A model generated the notes under the pieces. It had not been told where the DNA came from. It saw only the letters and a list, made by a program, of their open reading frames with translations, and made no database searches. This document shows positions 46,117-55,062 of a stretch of DNA of 64,000 nucleotides, piece after piece. Where the stretch lies: contig JAXLSW010000025.1 in assembly GCA_046330415.1 (NCBI GenBank), forward strand, positions 1 to 64,000. Direction: 5' to 3'. Positions within the stretch are counted from its first letter, which is position 1. Each line of letters starts with the position of its first letter. Source of the DNA: RHKX01 sp046330415. Its GTDB lineage: Bacteria; Actinomycetota; Thermoleophilia; Solirubrobacterales; 70-9. The position numbers were made by a program, and so were the translations under genes.

Positions 46117-47493
46117 TCAGGGACAGGGAGCGGCGCAGGCGGCGATCCGGCTCAGTCGCCGCTGAAGCCTGCGGGCGAGCTGCGGCTCGCGGCGGACGCG
46201 GTTGTGGATCTGCCAGGGATCGCGTTCGAGGTCGTAGAGGTGGCGGCGTCCGGTCCGCAGGTCGCGCCAGTACGTCCAACCCTTCGCGGTCTTGATCTGC
46301 CGCCACGGCTGCTGCAGGCGCGAGTTGCCGCCATAGGGACGCTCGAGCAGCAGCACGCGCCGTCGGTGCTCGCCGAGCAACGACCAGCCGTCGAGCGGCA
46401 GCGGCGGGGTGACGCCGGCGACGTCGAGGATCGTCGCCGGAACGTCGACGTTCGCGGTCAGGTCGTCGCGGGTGGCGCCGGCGTCGAAGCCGGGCCCGCG
46501 AATGACGAGCGGGACCCGCACCGAGCGGTCCCAGGCGACGTTCTTGTCAAAGATGCTGTGCTCGCCGTGGAGCATCCCGTTGTCGGACTGGAAGATCACG
46601 TAGGTGTCGTCGAGCTCGCCCTGCGCCCGGAGCCGCTCGACCAGCGCCGCGACCATGCGGTCGACCGACTGCAGCGACTCCAGCTCACGCTGCCAGTAGA
46701 CGTTCGCCACGGAGCGGTCGGCGGCGGTGCCGGTGAAGTCCTCGCCGAACGGGAAGCGGGTGCCCGCGAAGGTGCCGAGGTCCTGGGCGGCGGGCTCCGG
46801 CGGGCACCGGCCTGGAGTCCGGCTGGTCGAGCTCCCGCAGTAGTTCCAGTGCGGGTTGAACGGTGAGACCGTGAGCATGAACGGCTGGGAGCCGTGGGCG
46901 GCGATGAACTCGGACGCCCGCTGCGCGTAGACGTCGGTCTGGTAGGTCCCGGCGATGTCGACCTCGGTGCCGTTGTCGCTGAGGGCGTAGTCGTACATGT
47001 CGTGCTCGCTGTTGCGCAGCGGCACCAACCACTCGTCGAAGCCGGGCTCAGGGGTCGACCCCTGGTCGCCCTCGCCGTTGAGGACCTTGCCGATCCAGCC
47101 CGTCTGGTAGCCGGCGTCGTGCATCGCCGTGTAGAGCGTGCGGCTGAAGTCCATGGCCCCGTACCCGTACGGCGGCAGGTTGTCGAGGACGCCGTGGTTG
47201 TGCGGGTACTGGCCGGTGAGGAAGCTGGCGCGCGAGGGGCAGCAGAGCGGCTGGGTGGCGTGGTAGTTCGTGAAGGTCGTTCCCTGGGCGCCCAACAGCC
47301 GCTCGGTCGCCTCCATGTACCGGAGGCTGTCGATGGTCTGGTCGTCGGTGAGGATGTGGAGGAAGTTGGGCCGCTCGTCGGCGCCGGCCGCGCCGGGGAG
47401 GGCGAGGGGGAGGGTCAGCGCCGCCAGCAGCGCCGCCAGCAGCGCCGCGAGCCGTCTTGCCCCGTGTCGCGGTGCTCGCGCCGACGGCCTCAT
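46117..47493 (-). CDS. Secreted sulfatase 2 (formylglycine type)
   Basis: 458 residues. The signal peptide (RRLAALLAALLAALTLPLAL) is followed by NFLHILTDDQTIDSL, the metal site, and PLCCPSRASFLTGQYPHNHG with the formylglycine Cys. QSDNGMLHGEHSIFDKN and SPFNPHWNYCG are the other metal and substrate elements. It resembles heparan/N-acetylglucosamine-6-sulfatase-type enzymes and is clearly related to sulfatase 1. ATG 47493 is chosen because TAATCT lies at 47502-47507; the longer frame would extend into the promoter. Confidence 0.9.
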   Translation of the reverse strand: MRPSARAPRHGARRLAALLAALLAALTLPLALPGAAGADERPNFLHILTDDQTIDSLRYMEATERLLGAQGTTFTNYHATQPLCCPSRASFLTGQYPHNHGVLDNLPPYGYGAMDFSRTLYTAMHDAGYQTGWIGKVLNGEGDQGSTPEPGFDEWLVPLRNSEHDMYDYALSDNGTEVDIAGTYQTDVYAQRASEFIAAHGSQPFMLTVSPFNPHWNYCGSSTSRTPGRCPPEPAAQDLGTFAGTRFPFGEDFTGTAADRSVANVYWQRELESLQSVDRMVAALVERLRAQGELDDTYVIFQSDNGMLHGEHSIFDKNVAWDRSVRVPLVIRGPGFDAGATRDDLTANVDVPATILDVAGVTPPLPLDGWSLLGEHRRRVLLLERPYGGNSRLQQPWRQIKTAKGWTYWRDLRTGRRHLYDLERDPWQIHNRVRREPQLARRLQRRLSRIAACAAPCP

Positions 47494-47501
47494 CCGGCTG
47501 C

Positions 47502-47507
47502 AGATTA
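47502..47507 (-). promoter_or_regulatory. Putative -10 hexamer of sulfatase 2
   Basis: TAATCT on the minus strand, eight bases before ATG 47493. Leaderless-type spacing. Confidence 0.45.
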
Positions 47508-47625
47508 GGCGCCAGCGCAAGCGCGGATACCCGCTCGCGGCTGGGAGATCGCTAACTTCGCTCAAGGCTCAGGCCGGTGGGACCGATCCCGATCGCACCG
47601 GCGGCGGGAGCCGTCCGGCTTCGTC

Positions 47626-49641
47626 ATGGAACCCAGCCACCGAGACACGATCGACGAGGAGCAGGTCCGCCGCGCGGTTCCGAGCGGCGCGCTGGGGCCG
47701 CAGCGAGCCGGGGGGATGGACCCCGACAAGCTCGCCGAGCCGACCCCGTTCCTCGAACGGCGGATGCCCTCGTCCCCGTTCCCGGCGATCGCCGACTACG
47801 CCTTCCTCTCCGACTGCCACACCGGTGCGCTGGTCGCTCCCGACGGGACGATCGAGTGGCTGTGCCCGCCGCGCTTCGACTCCCCGAGCGTCTTCGCCGC
47901 CGTGCTCGATCGCTCGGCGGGCGGGTGGCGCTTCGGCCCCTCGAACATGGGCAAGCCGGTCGGGCGCCGCTACGAGCCCGGCACCAACATCGTCGAGACG
48001 ACCTGGATGACGCCGACCGGGTGGATGATCGTCCGCGACGCGCTCGTCGTCGGCGAGTGGCGGGAGCGGGAGTCCACGAAGAAGTCGGCCCACACGCGGC
48101 CGCCCTCCGATTACGACGCCCACCACGTGCTGGTGCGCACGGCGCGCTGCGTCCACGGTTCGGTCCAGATCGAGCAGGTCTGCGAGCCCGTCTTCGGTTA
48201 CGGCCGCCGCCCGGGCAGCTGGAGCCGCCCCGGTCCCGAGCACGGGATCGCCGACGCGACCGACGGCGAGACGACGCTGCGCCTGCACTCCGACGTCAAC
48301 CTCGGCATCGAAGGGGGCACCGCCCGCGCCCGCCACCGCCTCGACGCCGGCGAGGGTTGCTTCTTCGCCCTCTCCTGGTCCTCGCGCCTCGATGGTCCCT
48401 CCAGCTACCTGGAGGCCGAGGAGCAGCTCGATACGACCTCCCGCTTCTGGCGCACTTGGCTCGCCTCCGGCGACTTCCCCGATCACCGCTGGCGCGAGCA
48501 CCTGCAGCGTTCCGCGCTCGTCCTCAAGGGCCTCACCTACATGCCGACCGGCGCGATGGTCGCGGCGCTCACGACGTCTCTGCCGGAGACCCCCGGCGGC
48601 GAGCGCAACTGGGACTACCGCTACACGTGGATGCGCGATGCGACTTTCACGCTGCAGGCCCTCCACGCCCTCGGCCTCAACTGGGAGGCCGATGACTTCA
48701 TCCAGTTCGTCGCCGACGTCGAGCGGAGCGAGAAGGGCGGCCTGCAGATCATGTACGGGATCGGCGGGGAATCCGACCTCCCCGAGGAGACCCTCGACCA
48801 CCTCACCGGCTATCAGGGGGCGCAGCCGGTGCGCGTCGGCAACGGCGCCTTCGACCAGCGCCAGAACGACGTCTACGGAGCGGTCCTCGACTCCATCTAC
48901 CTGCACCAGCGGGAATACGGCCACAACTCCTCGAGGATGTGGCCGGTCATCGAGGACCAGGCGCGTTGCGCCGCCGAGATCTGGCGCAAGCCCGACCAGG
49001 GGATCTGGGAGACGCGCGGGGAGCCAAAGCACTACGTCGCCTCGAAGGTCATGTGCTGGGTCGCGCTCGATCGCGCCGCCCGCCTCGCCGCCCGTCGCGG
49101 CTACGAGGGGCTCGCCGACGAGTGGCGCCTGATCGCCAACGAGATCCACGAGGACGTGCTCGCCAACGGCGTCGACGACCGCGGCGTCTTCACCCAGCAC
49201 TACGACGCCGACGGCCTCGACGCCTCCAACCTGCTGATCCCCCTGGTCAGGTTCCTGCCGCAGGGAGACGAGCGCGTGCGCAACACCGTGCTCGCGATCG
49301 AGGAGGAGCTGACCGAGAACGGGCTCGTGCTCCGCTACCGGACCGAGGAGACCGACGACGGGCTCGAAGGCGAGGAGGGCACCTTCCTCATCTGCAGCTT
49401 CTGGCTCGTCTCGGCCCTGCTCGAGATCGGCGAGCGACGCCGCGGCCGCGAGCTCTGCGAGCGCCTCCTCAAGGACGCGAGCCCGCTCGGCCTCTACGCC
49501 GAGGAGCTCGATGCCGCCTCCGGCCGGCACCTCGGCAACTTCCCGCAGGCGTTCACGCACCTGGCGCTGATCAACGCCGTCACCCACGTGATCCGCGACG
49601 AGCGGGCGATGCCCAGCCTCTCGGAGGAGGACTGGCTCTAG
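47626..49641 (+). CDS. Glycoside hydrolase family 15 (glucoamylase/trehalase-like)
   Basis: 671 residues, predicted to cleave alpha-glucosidic bonds (glucodextran, maltooligosaccharide or trehalose). The N-terminal beta-sandwich opens with IADYAFLSDCHTGALVAPDG. The (alpha/alpha)6 barrel carries ERNWDYRYTWMRDATF (about residue 326), where the Arg/Asp bind substrate, and catalytic Glu regions near 436 and 570 (EGTFLICSFWL). No signal peptide is present, so it is cytoplasmic and may act on storage glucans or trehalose. The stop codon shares the palindromic CTAG with the convergent gene. Confidence 0.9.
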   Translation: MEPSHRDTIDEEQVRRAVPSGALGPQRAGGMDPDKLAEPTPFLERRMPSSPFPAIADYAFLSDCHTGALVAPDGTIEWLCPPRFDSPSVFAAVLDRSAGGWRFGPSNMGKPVGRRYEPGTNIVETTWMTPTGWMIVRDALVVGEWRERESTKKSAHTRPPSDYDAHHVLVRTARCVHGSVQIEQVCEPVFGYGRRPGSWSRPGPEHGIADATDGETTLRLHSDVNLGIEGGTARARHRLDAGEGCFFALSWSSRLDGPSSYLEAEEQLDTTSRFWRTWLASGDFPDHRWREHLQRSALVLKGLTYMPTGAMVAALTTSLPETPGGERNWDYRYTWMRDATFTLQALHALGLNWEADDFIQFVADVERSEKGGLQIMYGIGGESDLPEETLDHLTGYQGAQPVRVGNGAFDQRQNDVYGAVLDSIYLHQREYGHNSSRMWPVIEDQARCAAEIWRKPDQGIWETRGEPKHYVASKVMCWVALDRAARLAARRGYEGLADEWRLIANEIHEDVLANGVDDRGVFTQHYDADGLDASNLLIPLVRFLPQGDERVRNTVLAIEEELTENGLVLRYRTEETDDGLEGEEGTFLICSFWLVSALLEIGERRRGRELCERLLKDASPLGLYAEELDAASGRHLGNFPQAFTHLALINAVTHVIRDERAMPSLSEEDWL

Positions 49642-50393
49642 CGGGGTGCGTCGATCCCGCGGACCCGCACGTCGGGGCGCAGGCTCGAACCGATCAGCTC
49701 GGCGTCGGCCAGGCTCGAGGCCGGAGCGCCCGCCTGCAGCGCCGTGGCGAGGTAGTAGCGATAGGGGCCGGCCGCGCGTAGGTTGACGCGATAGGGGCCG
49801 GCCGGCTCGCCGTCGAGGCCGACGTCGGCACGGAGCTCCGCCGAGCTGCTCTCGACGGTGGGGCCGTCGACGCGGTCGACGATGCGAGCGTTCTCACCGA
49901 GGGTCGTCAGACCGCCGAGGGACTGCTTGACGAAGCCGTCGAAGTCGAGGTTGGGGTCGCGCTCGACCCACAAGGTCGTCTGGGCGATGCCGTCGGCCGA
50001 CTCCGCGGCGAAGACGGCGCCGTCGGGTGCGTCGGTGCGCTTCCAGCCCGCCGGCAGGGAGAGCGTGAAGCCGCGCTCCTCCACGAGGGTCGCGTCGAGC
50101 GGGGCCGCCGAGATCGCGGCGGCCTCGGCCTCGGCCGGGGTGCTGTCGCCGGAGCCGTGGGACGCGAGCAGCCCGGCGCAGAGGACGGCGACGACCGCGG
50201 CGGCGAGCAGAGCCATCCGGGCGCGGGAGTCGTCCAGGAGCTCGGCGGCGCGGAGGCGGGCGCCCTCGCCGGCGTAGGCGAGGCGATCGCGAGCCTCGTC
50301 CGCGGTCAGCGAGAGCCGATCGCGGGTCTCGTCGGTCGCCAGCGCGAGGCGCTCGCGGGTCTCGTCCAGCAGGTAAAGCATCCGGTCGAACAA
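49638..50393 (-). CDS. Membrane protein with helical N-terminus and outer beta domain
   Basis: 251 residues. The first 50 residues are an amphipathic repeat (DETRERLALATDETRDRLSL), then one membrane helix (about 61-80). The extracytoplasmic part (about 95-230) has RGFTLSLPAGWKRTDAPDG and TLWVERDPNLDFDGF, like PsbP/lipoprotein-type domains. Start TTG 50393, or ATG 50381. Its stop overlaps the GH15 stop in CTAG. It is divergent from the adenylate cyclase gene across a short region with a palindrome. Function unknown. Confidence 0.65.
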   Translation of the reverse strand: MFDRMLYLLDETRERLALATDETRDRLSLTADEARDRLAYAGEGARLRAAELLDDSRARMALLAAAVVAVLCAGLLASHGSGDSTPAEAEAAAISAAPLDATLVEERGFTLSLPAGWKRTDAPDGAVFAAESADGIAQTTLWVERDPNLDFDGFVKQSLGGLTTLGENARIVDRVDGPTVESSSAELRADVGLDGEPAGPYRVNLRAAGPYRYYLATALQAGAPASSLADAELIGSSLRPDVRVRGIDAPR

Positions 50394-50394
50394 T
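50388..50394. promoter_or_regulatory. GAACAAT half-site
   Basis: Same seven bases as each half of the palindrome at 50474-50485, at the start codon of the minus-strand gene. It may be a weak second binding site. Confidence 0.3.
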
Positions 50395-50473
50395 CGGATC
50401 GGGCCTCGTCGTACTTGAATCGGGTACAGGATCCACCCGGAGCAGGCGGGAACACGCGATGGTCGCGGTTAGG

Positions 50474-50485
50474 GAACAATTGTTC
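50474..50485. promoter_or_regulatory. Palindrome GAACAATTGTTC between divergent genes
   Basis: A perfect 12-bp dyad one base before GTG 50487 of the adenylate cyclase and within the region that separates it from the divergent gene at 50393. A half-site repeats at 50388-50394. A repressor or two-gene operator is plausible. Confidence 0.5.
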
Positions 50486-50486
50486 T

Positions 50487-52061
50487 GTGCTCTTGGCACC
50501 CTTCGAATGGCTCTACCGGAAGCTCGGTTCGAGTTATCCGAAGGTGTTCGTCACGTTGGAGCTGCAGGCGGGGTTCCTCGTCACCGCGGGAACGGTCCTC
50601 CTGCTCTCCTCCTACTACGACGGCACGCTCGAGGACTTCGCGCTCCTGCTCGCGATCTCGCTCGCCCTCACCGCGTTCTCGATCGCGTTCGGCATGTACC
50701 GGATCCTGCCCCGGCTGGGTGTCATCAGCGCCTGGATCGGCGGGCGCCGCGACGAGGAGTTCACCGAGCGGGCATGGAGCTCCGCGGTGGGCCTGCCGCT
50801 GGCGCTGGTCCGCGACGAGATGCTGATCCCCTTCGTCGGTGTCGTGATCCCGGCGACCGCCGCTGCGGTGGCGATCTTCGACATCTCCTGGCTCGGCTTC
50901 TTCCCGCTGCTGATCGCCGGCATGGTCGCGATCGGCTACGGCGCGATCCTCCACCACCTGACGCTCGAGATCGGTCTGCGGCCGGTCCTCATCGACATGA
51001 ACCGCGCGGTGAAGCCGGAGCTCGCGCGCGAGGCCGTGGCGCTGCCGTTGCGGTGGCGGCTGCTGGCGGTACTGCCGATGATCAACATCATCACCGGACT
51101 CACCGTCGCGGGCCTCAGCGGCGGCGACAGCCTCGGGATCGCGGTGCTGGCGGCCATCGGCGTCGCCACAACGGTCTCGCTTGAGCTGACGCTGCTGCTG
51201 ACGCGCTCGGTCATGCAGCCGATCAGCGACCTGCAGCGCGCGACCGACGAGGTCCGGCACGGGAACCTCGAGGCGGCGGTCCCGGTCACGACCGGGGACG
51301 AGATCGGCGAGCTCGCCGCGTCGTTCAACGACATGGTCGGTGGCCTGCGCGAGCGTGAGCGGATCCGCCAGGCCTTCGGTACCTACCTGGACAAGGAGGT
51401 CGCCGAGCACATCCTCAGCGACGGCTTCCGCGAGGGGGGCGAGCAGGTCGAGGTCTCGATCCTGTTCACCGACGTCAAGGACTTCACCTCGTTCGCGGAG
51501 TCGTCGGAGGCCGACGAGGTGGTCCGCTGCCTGAACGTGCTCTTCGAGGTGATCGTCCCGATCATCGCCGCCGAGGGTGGTCACGTCGACAAGTTCGAGG
51601 GAGATGGGCTGATGGCCGTCTTCGGAGCTCCGCAGCAGTTCCCCGACCACGCCGACAGAGCGCTGTGCGCGGCCATCGAGATCGACCGCCGCGTCAACGG
51701 CGCCGGCGAGGGCGGTCCCTTCGAGGTCGGCATCGGGATCAACACCGGGCGGGTCGTGGCCGGGTCCGTCGGGGGGGCCGGGCGGCTCAACTTCAGCGTC
51801 ATCGGCGACACGGTCAACGTCGCCGCGCGGGTCGAGGCGGAGACCCGCCGCACCGGCGACGACGTGCTGCTCACCGGCGCCACCCACGAGGCGCTGCGCG
51901 GCGACTACGGCCTGAAGCGGCGCGGCGAGCGCGAGCTGCGCGGCCTCGAGCGGCCGATCGAGCTGTTCACGCTGCCGGTCGATGCGGCCGACCTGCCCGA
52001 CCCGGTCGGCGCGGTGCGGGCGGTGTACGCTCGCGTGCGTGGCAACCGAGGAGAAGGCTGA
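50487..52061 (+). CDS. Membrane-bound class III adenylate cyclase with HAMP
   Basis: Makes cAMP from ATP. It has 524 residues. Six or so membrane helices (about residues 15-245), a HAMP domain (about 235-290, PISDLQRATDEVRHGNLE), then the catalytic domain. Metal-binding Asp residues lie in ILFTDVKDFTSF and the second in KFEGDGLMAVFG; the Lys of DKFEGD and the Asp of VIGDTVNVAARVE specify adenine, and the Asn/Arg transition-state pair is in the latter. The start GTG 50487 has AGGGA upstream. The C-terminus overlaps the ThDP enzyme gene by 23 bases. Confidence 0.9.
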   Translation: MLLAPFEWLYRKLGSSYPKVFVTLELQAGFLVTAGTVLLLSSYYDGTLEDFALLLAISLALTAFSIAFGMYRILPRLGVISAWIGGRRDEEFTERAWSSAVGLPLALVRDEMLIPFVGVVIPATAAAVAIFDISWLGFFPLLIAGMVAIGYGAILHHLTLEIGLRPVLIDMNRAVKPELAREAVALPLRWRLLAVLPMINIITGLTVAGLSGGDSLGIAVLAAIGVATTVSLELTLLLTRSVMQPISDLQRATDEVRHGNLEAAVPVTTGDEIGELAASFNDMVGGLRERERIRQAFGTYLDKEVAEHILSDGFREGGEQVEVSILFTDVKDFTSFAESSEADEVVRCLNVLFEVIVPIIAAEGGHVDKFEGDGLMAVFGAPQQFPDHADRALCAAIEIDRRVNGAGEGGPFEVGIGINTGRVVAGSVGGAGRLNFSVIGDTVNVAARVEAETRRTGDDVLLTGATHEALRGDYGLKRRGERELRGLERPIELFTLPVDAADLPDPVGAVRAVYARVRGNRGEG

Positions 52062-53721
52062 GGCCGAGCCGACCGAGCCGACCGAGCCGAAGAAGGGCGT
52101 CGCCAACCCGGGCGCTCTGCATGGCGGCAGGCTCGCCGCGAAGGCCCTGAAGGCGCGCGGCGTAACGCACCTGTTCACGCTCTCCGGGGGCCACCTGTTC
52201 TCCCTCTACGACGGCTGCCGCGAGGAGGGCATCGCGGTGATCGACGTCCGCCACGAGCAGGCCGCGGCCTTCGCCGCCGAGGGCTGGGCGAAGGCGACGC
52301 GCACGCCGGGCGTCTGCGCCCTCACCGCGGGCCCGGGCGTCACCAACGGCATGAGCGCGATGGCGAGCGCGCAGTCCAACGGGACCCCGATCGTCGTCCT
52401 CGGTGGTCGCGCGCCTGAGATGCGCTGGGGCTCGGGGAGCCTGCAGGAGATCGATCACCTTCCCTTCGTCTCGCCGCTGACGAAGTCGGCGGAGACGGTC
52501 AAGGAGCCGAACCTGATCGGCGAGGCGACCGTCCGGGCGTTCGACGCAGCAGGCGCCGTACCGACCGGCCCCACCTTCCTCGACTACCCCCTCGACATCG
52601 TCTTCATGGACGCCGACGCCGAGATCCCGGGCGCACCGGTCGCCCCCGCGATCGGGCCGGCCGGCGCCCTCGAGCGCGCCGCCGAGCTGCTCGCCGGAGC
52701 CGAGCGGCCGGTGATCATGGCCGGCACCGGCCTCTACTGGGCGCGGGGCGAGAACGCGCTGCGGGAGCTCGCTGAACGCCACCGCATCCCGGTCTTCCTC
52801 AACGGGATGGGCCGCGGCTGCATCCCGGCTGATCACGAGCTCGCCTTCAGCCGGACCCGTGGCTCGGCGCTCAAGGGCGCCGACGTCGCGATCGTCGCCG
52901 GCGTCCCCCTCGACTTCCGGCTCGGCTTCGGCGGCTCAATAGGCGAGGACGCGAAGCTGATCCGCGTCGACAACGAGCCCAACCGGCTCGAGCGCAACCG
53001 AGCCGCCGATGTCGACCTCGTCGGCGACATCGCGATGACGCTCGGCGCGCTGGCGGCCGGTGCTCCCGGCGGCAAGTCGGAGGCCTGGGTCGAGGGCCTG
53101 CGGGCAGAGGAGGCGGACAAGCGCGAGGCGGAGGCCGAGGACCGGGCCGACCCTCGCGGGCCGTTGCACCCGATGCGGCTCTACGAGGAGCTCGGCCAGG
53201 TGCTCGACCGCGACGCGATCGTGATCGGGGACGGGGGCGACTTCGTCTCCTACGCCGGTCGCGTCATCGAGACATTCGAGCCCGGCACGTGGATGGACCC
53301 GGGACCCTTCGGCTGCCTCGGCGCCGGCCCCGGCCAGGCGATCGGCGCCGCCTGCGCCAACCCCGGCAAGCAGATCTGCCTGCTGCTCGGTGACGGCGCC
53401 TTCGGCTTCAGTGGGCTCGAGTTCGACACGATGGTCCGTCACGGCCTGCCGATCGTCGGCGTGATGGGCAACAACGGGATCTGGGCGCTCGAGAAGCACC
53501 CGATGGAGTACCTCTACGGCTACTCGATCGCCGCCGAGCTGCAGCCGGAGACCCCGTACAACGAGGTCGTCGAGGCGCTCGGTGGCCACGGGGAGCTGGT
53601 GCGCGAGCCGGAGGAGCTGCGGCCCGCGCTGGAGCGGGCCTTCGCCTCGGGCAAGCCGGCACTCGTCAACGTCCTCACCGACCCCGACGTCGTCTACCCG
53701 CGGCGTGCGGTGCTGGTCTAG
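52039..53721 (+). CDS. Thiamine-diphosphate-dependent enzyme (acetolactate synthase-like)
   Basis: 560 residues. The N-terminal PYR domain has HEQAAAFAAEGWAKATR, with the conserved Glu that activates ThDP, and GPGVTNGMSAM. The PP domain has GDGAFGFSGLEFDTM and NNGIW, the GDG...NN magnesium/ThDP site (about residues 452-482). The first 25 residues are a Glu/Thr/Pro repeat (EAEPTEPTEPKK). The FAD-loop type is closest to acetolactate synthase/2-hydroxyacyl-CoA lyase enzymes; without ilvN next door, a specific reaction is not assigned. GTG 52039 lies inside the cyclase gene. Confidence 0.82.
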   Translation: MATEEKAEAEPTEPTEPKKGVANPGALHGGRLAAKALKARGVTHLFTLSGGHLFSLYDGCREEGIAVIDVRHEQAAAFAAEGWAKATRTPGVCALTAGPGVTNGMSAMASAQSNGTPIVVLGGRAPEMRWGSGSLQEIDHLPFVSPLTKSAETVKEPNLIGEATVRAFDAAGAVPTGPTFLDYPLDIVFMDADAEIPGAPVAPAIGPAGALERAAELLAGAERPVIMAGTGLYWARGENALRELAERHRIPVFLNGMGRGCIPADHELAFSRTRGSALKGADVAIVAGVPLDFRLGFGGSIGEDAKLIRVDNEPNRLERNRAADVDLVGDIAMTLGALAAGAPGGKSEAWVEGLRAEEADKREAEAEDRADPRGPLHPMRLYEELGQVLDRDAIVIGDGGDFVSYAGRVIETFEPGTWMDPGPFGCLGAGPGQAIGAACANPGKQICLLLGDGAFGFSGLEFDTMVRHGLPIVGVMGNNGIWALEKHPMEYLYGYSIAAELQPETPYNEVVEALGGHGELVREPEELRPALERAFASGKPALVNVLTDPDVVYPRRAVLV

Positions 53722-53732
53722 CCGGCCCGGCG

Positions 53733-54014
53733 ATGGGGCTTCGGATCGGGCGGCACAACTTCACCTACGTCACCTACGACGCCTCCAGCGACGTCATCTA
53801 CGCGAAGCGCGACGGGGAGCCCTCGGCTCGCCGCCAGCCCTCACCGGAGGATCACGTCTGGCTGTTCGACGCTGACGATCGTTTCCACGGCGTCGCGCTG
53901 ATGGAGCCTCGCGAGCGGCTCGAGCGTGACGGTGCCGTCTATCTGACCCTGCCCAGCGGCGAGCACGAGCGGGTCGCCGGGGTCGAGTTCACCGTCCGTA
54001 GAGCGAACCCGTAG
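53733..54014 (+). CDS. DUF2283-like small protein
   Basis: 93 residues. YVTYDASSDVIYAKRDGEPS and DHVWLFDADDRFHGVALMEP match the beta-rich pattern of DUF2283/DUF2442-type small proteins found near toxin-antitoxin or unknown genes. It follows the ThDP gene by 11 bases. No partner toxin is visible. Function unknown. Confidence 0.6.
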   Translation: MGLRIGRHNFTYVTYDASSDVIYAKRDGEPSARRQPSPEDHVWLFDADDRFHGVALMEPRERLERDGAVYLTLPSGEHERVAGVEFTVRRANP

Positions 54015-54067
54015 CCGCCATTGCGTAATCTCAACACCGTGACCGGAACCGTCGTACGGCAGGCGCC

Positions 54068-54865
54068 ATGCTGAATGAGAGCGGCGGCTCCGCGGCTGAT
54101 CCGGAGATCGGGCTCGAGGGCGACGAGCAGCTCCTGCACCGATTCGCGACCACCCGCGATCAGGCCGCTCGCGAGGAGCTCGCAACCCGGTTCCTGCCGT
54201 TGGCCTCCAGCCTCGCGGCCCGCTACCGCGATCGCGGCGAGAGCATGGAGGACCTGGAGCAGGTGGCCCGCCTGGGGCTGCTGAAGGCGATCGACGGCTA
54301 CGACGACACCCGCTCCAACAGCTTCGGCGCCTACGCCACGCCGACGATCCTCGGCGAGCTTCGCCGCCACTTCCGCGACCGCTCGTGGTCGATGCGCGTT
54401 CCGCGTGACCTCAAGGAGGCGATGCCGAAGATCCGCACCGCGATCGCCGACCTGGCAACCGAGAAGGGCCGCATGCCCGACGCCGAGGAGGTCGCTGAGG
54501 CGACCAACCTGAAGAAGGCCGAGGTCGACGAGGCGCTCGCCGCCTCGACGGCGGCGCGCCCAGCCTCGCTCGATGCGCCGGCCTCAGCGCGGGCGGTGGA
54601 GGAGGGGGCCGTGCCGCTCGTGGAGCAGGTCGGCATCGACGACGAGCACCTCGAGCACGTCGAGTACAACGTCATGCTCGAGCAGCGGCTCGAGGCGCTG
54701 TCGGAGCGCGACCGCGAGGTGTTGCACCTGAGCTTCGTCGAGGACCTCACCCAGGCCGAGATCGGCAAGCGGGTAGGCGTCTCGCAGATGCAGGTCTCAC
54801 GGATCCTCCGCGCGTCGCTGGAGCGGCTGCGCGAGCCCGATGCCGACGAAGACCGGCAGGCCTGA
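54068..54865 (+). CDS. Group 3 sigma factor, SigB/SigF/WhiG-like
   Basis: 265 residues. Region 2 is RDQAAREELATRFLPLASSL and EDLEQVARLGLLKAIDGYD with the promoter-melting segment FGAYATPTILGELRRHFRD. Region 3 is DLATEKGRMPDAEEVAEATN, and region 4 is LSERDREVLHLSFVEDLTQA with HTH VGVSQMQVSRILRASL. It is typical of actinobacterial stress or development sigma factors controlled by anti-sigma kinases (RsbW-like); none is adjacent. ATG 54068 is the likely start, after the DUF2283-like gene. Confidence 0.9.
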   Translation: MLNESGGSAADPEIGLEGDEQLLHRFATTRDQAAREELATRFLPLASSLAARYRDRGESMEDLEQVARLGLLKAIDGYDDTRSNSFGAYATPTILGELRRHFRDRSWSMRVPRDLKEAMPKIRTAIADLATEKGRMPDAEEVAEATNLKKAEVDEALAASTAARPASLDAPASARAVEEGAVPLVEQVGIDDEHLEHVEYNVMLEQRLEALSERDREVLHLSFVEDLTQAEIGKRVGVSQMQVSRILRASLERLREPDADEDRQA

Positions 54866-54948
54866 GGCCAAGCGGCTCACCCGGCGGTTGTCGTCCAAGC
54901 TGTTTCAGCCGCCCGCGACCGGGCATATCCCCCGTCAAGCACAGTCAC

Positions 54949-54977
54949 GTCCCGGGCGCCCGGCCGGCGTTCGGGAC
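54949..54977. terminator. Weak hairpin after sigma factor gene
   Basis: GTCCCG (54949-54954) pairs with CGGGAC (54972-54977). It lies in the 197-base gap before the convergent thioesterase gene. I see no ORF in this gap. Confidence 0.35.
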
Positions 54978-55062
54978 AGCCAAGAGGGATGCCAGCACGG
55001 CGCGAGGAGTGGGGGCGGAACCACCTTCGCGTTTCGTGCGTTCTGATTCGCCCCGTCCCGCC

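Noticed and set aside
44642..46165. Long forward ORF opposite the PHP hydrolase gene
   Set aside because: Antisense shadow typical of GC-rich codon bias; Val/Gly/Asp-rich with no motifs, while the opposite strand has a signal peptide and metal-ligand motifs.
53733..54014. Toxin-antitoxin pair with the neighbouring gene
   Set aside because: Only one small ORF is present and no toxin-type partner is adjacent.
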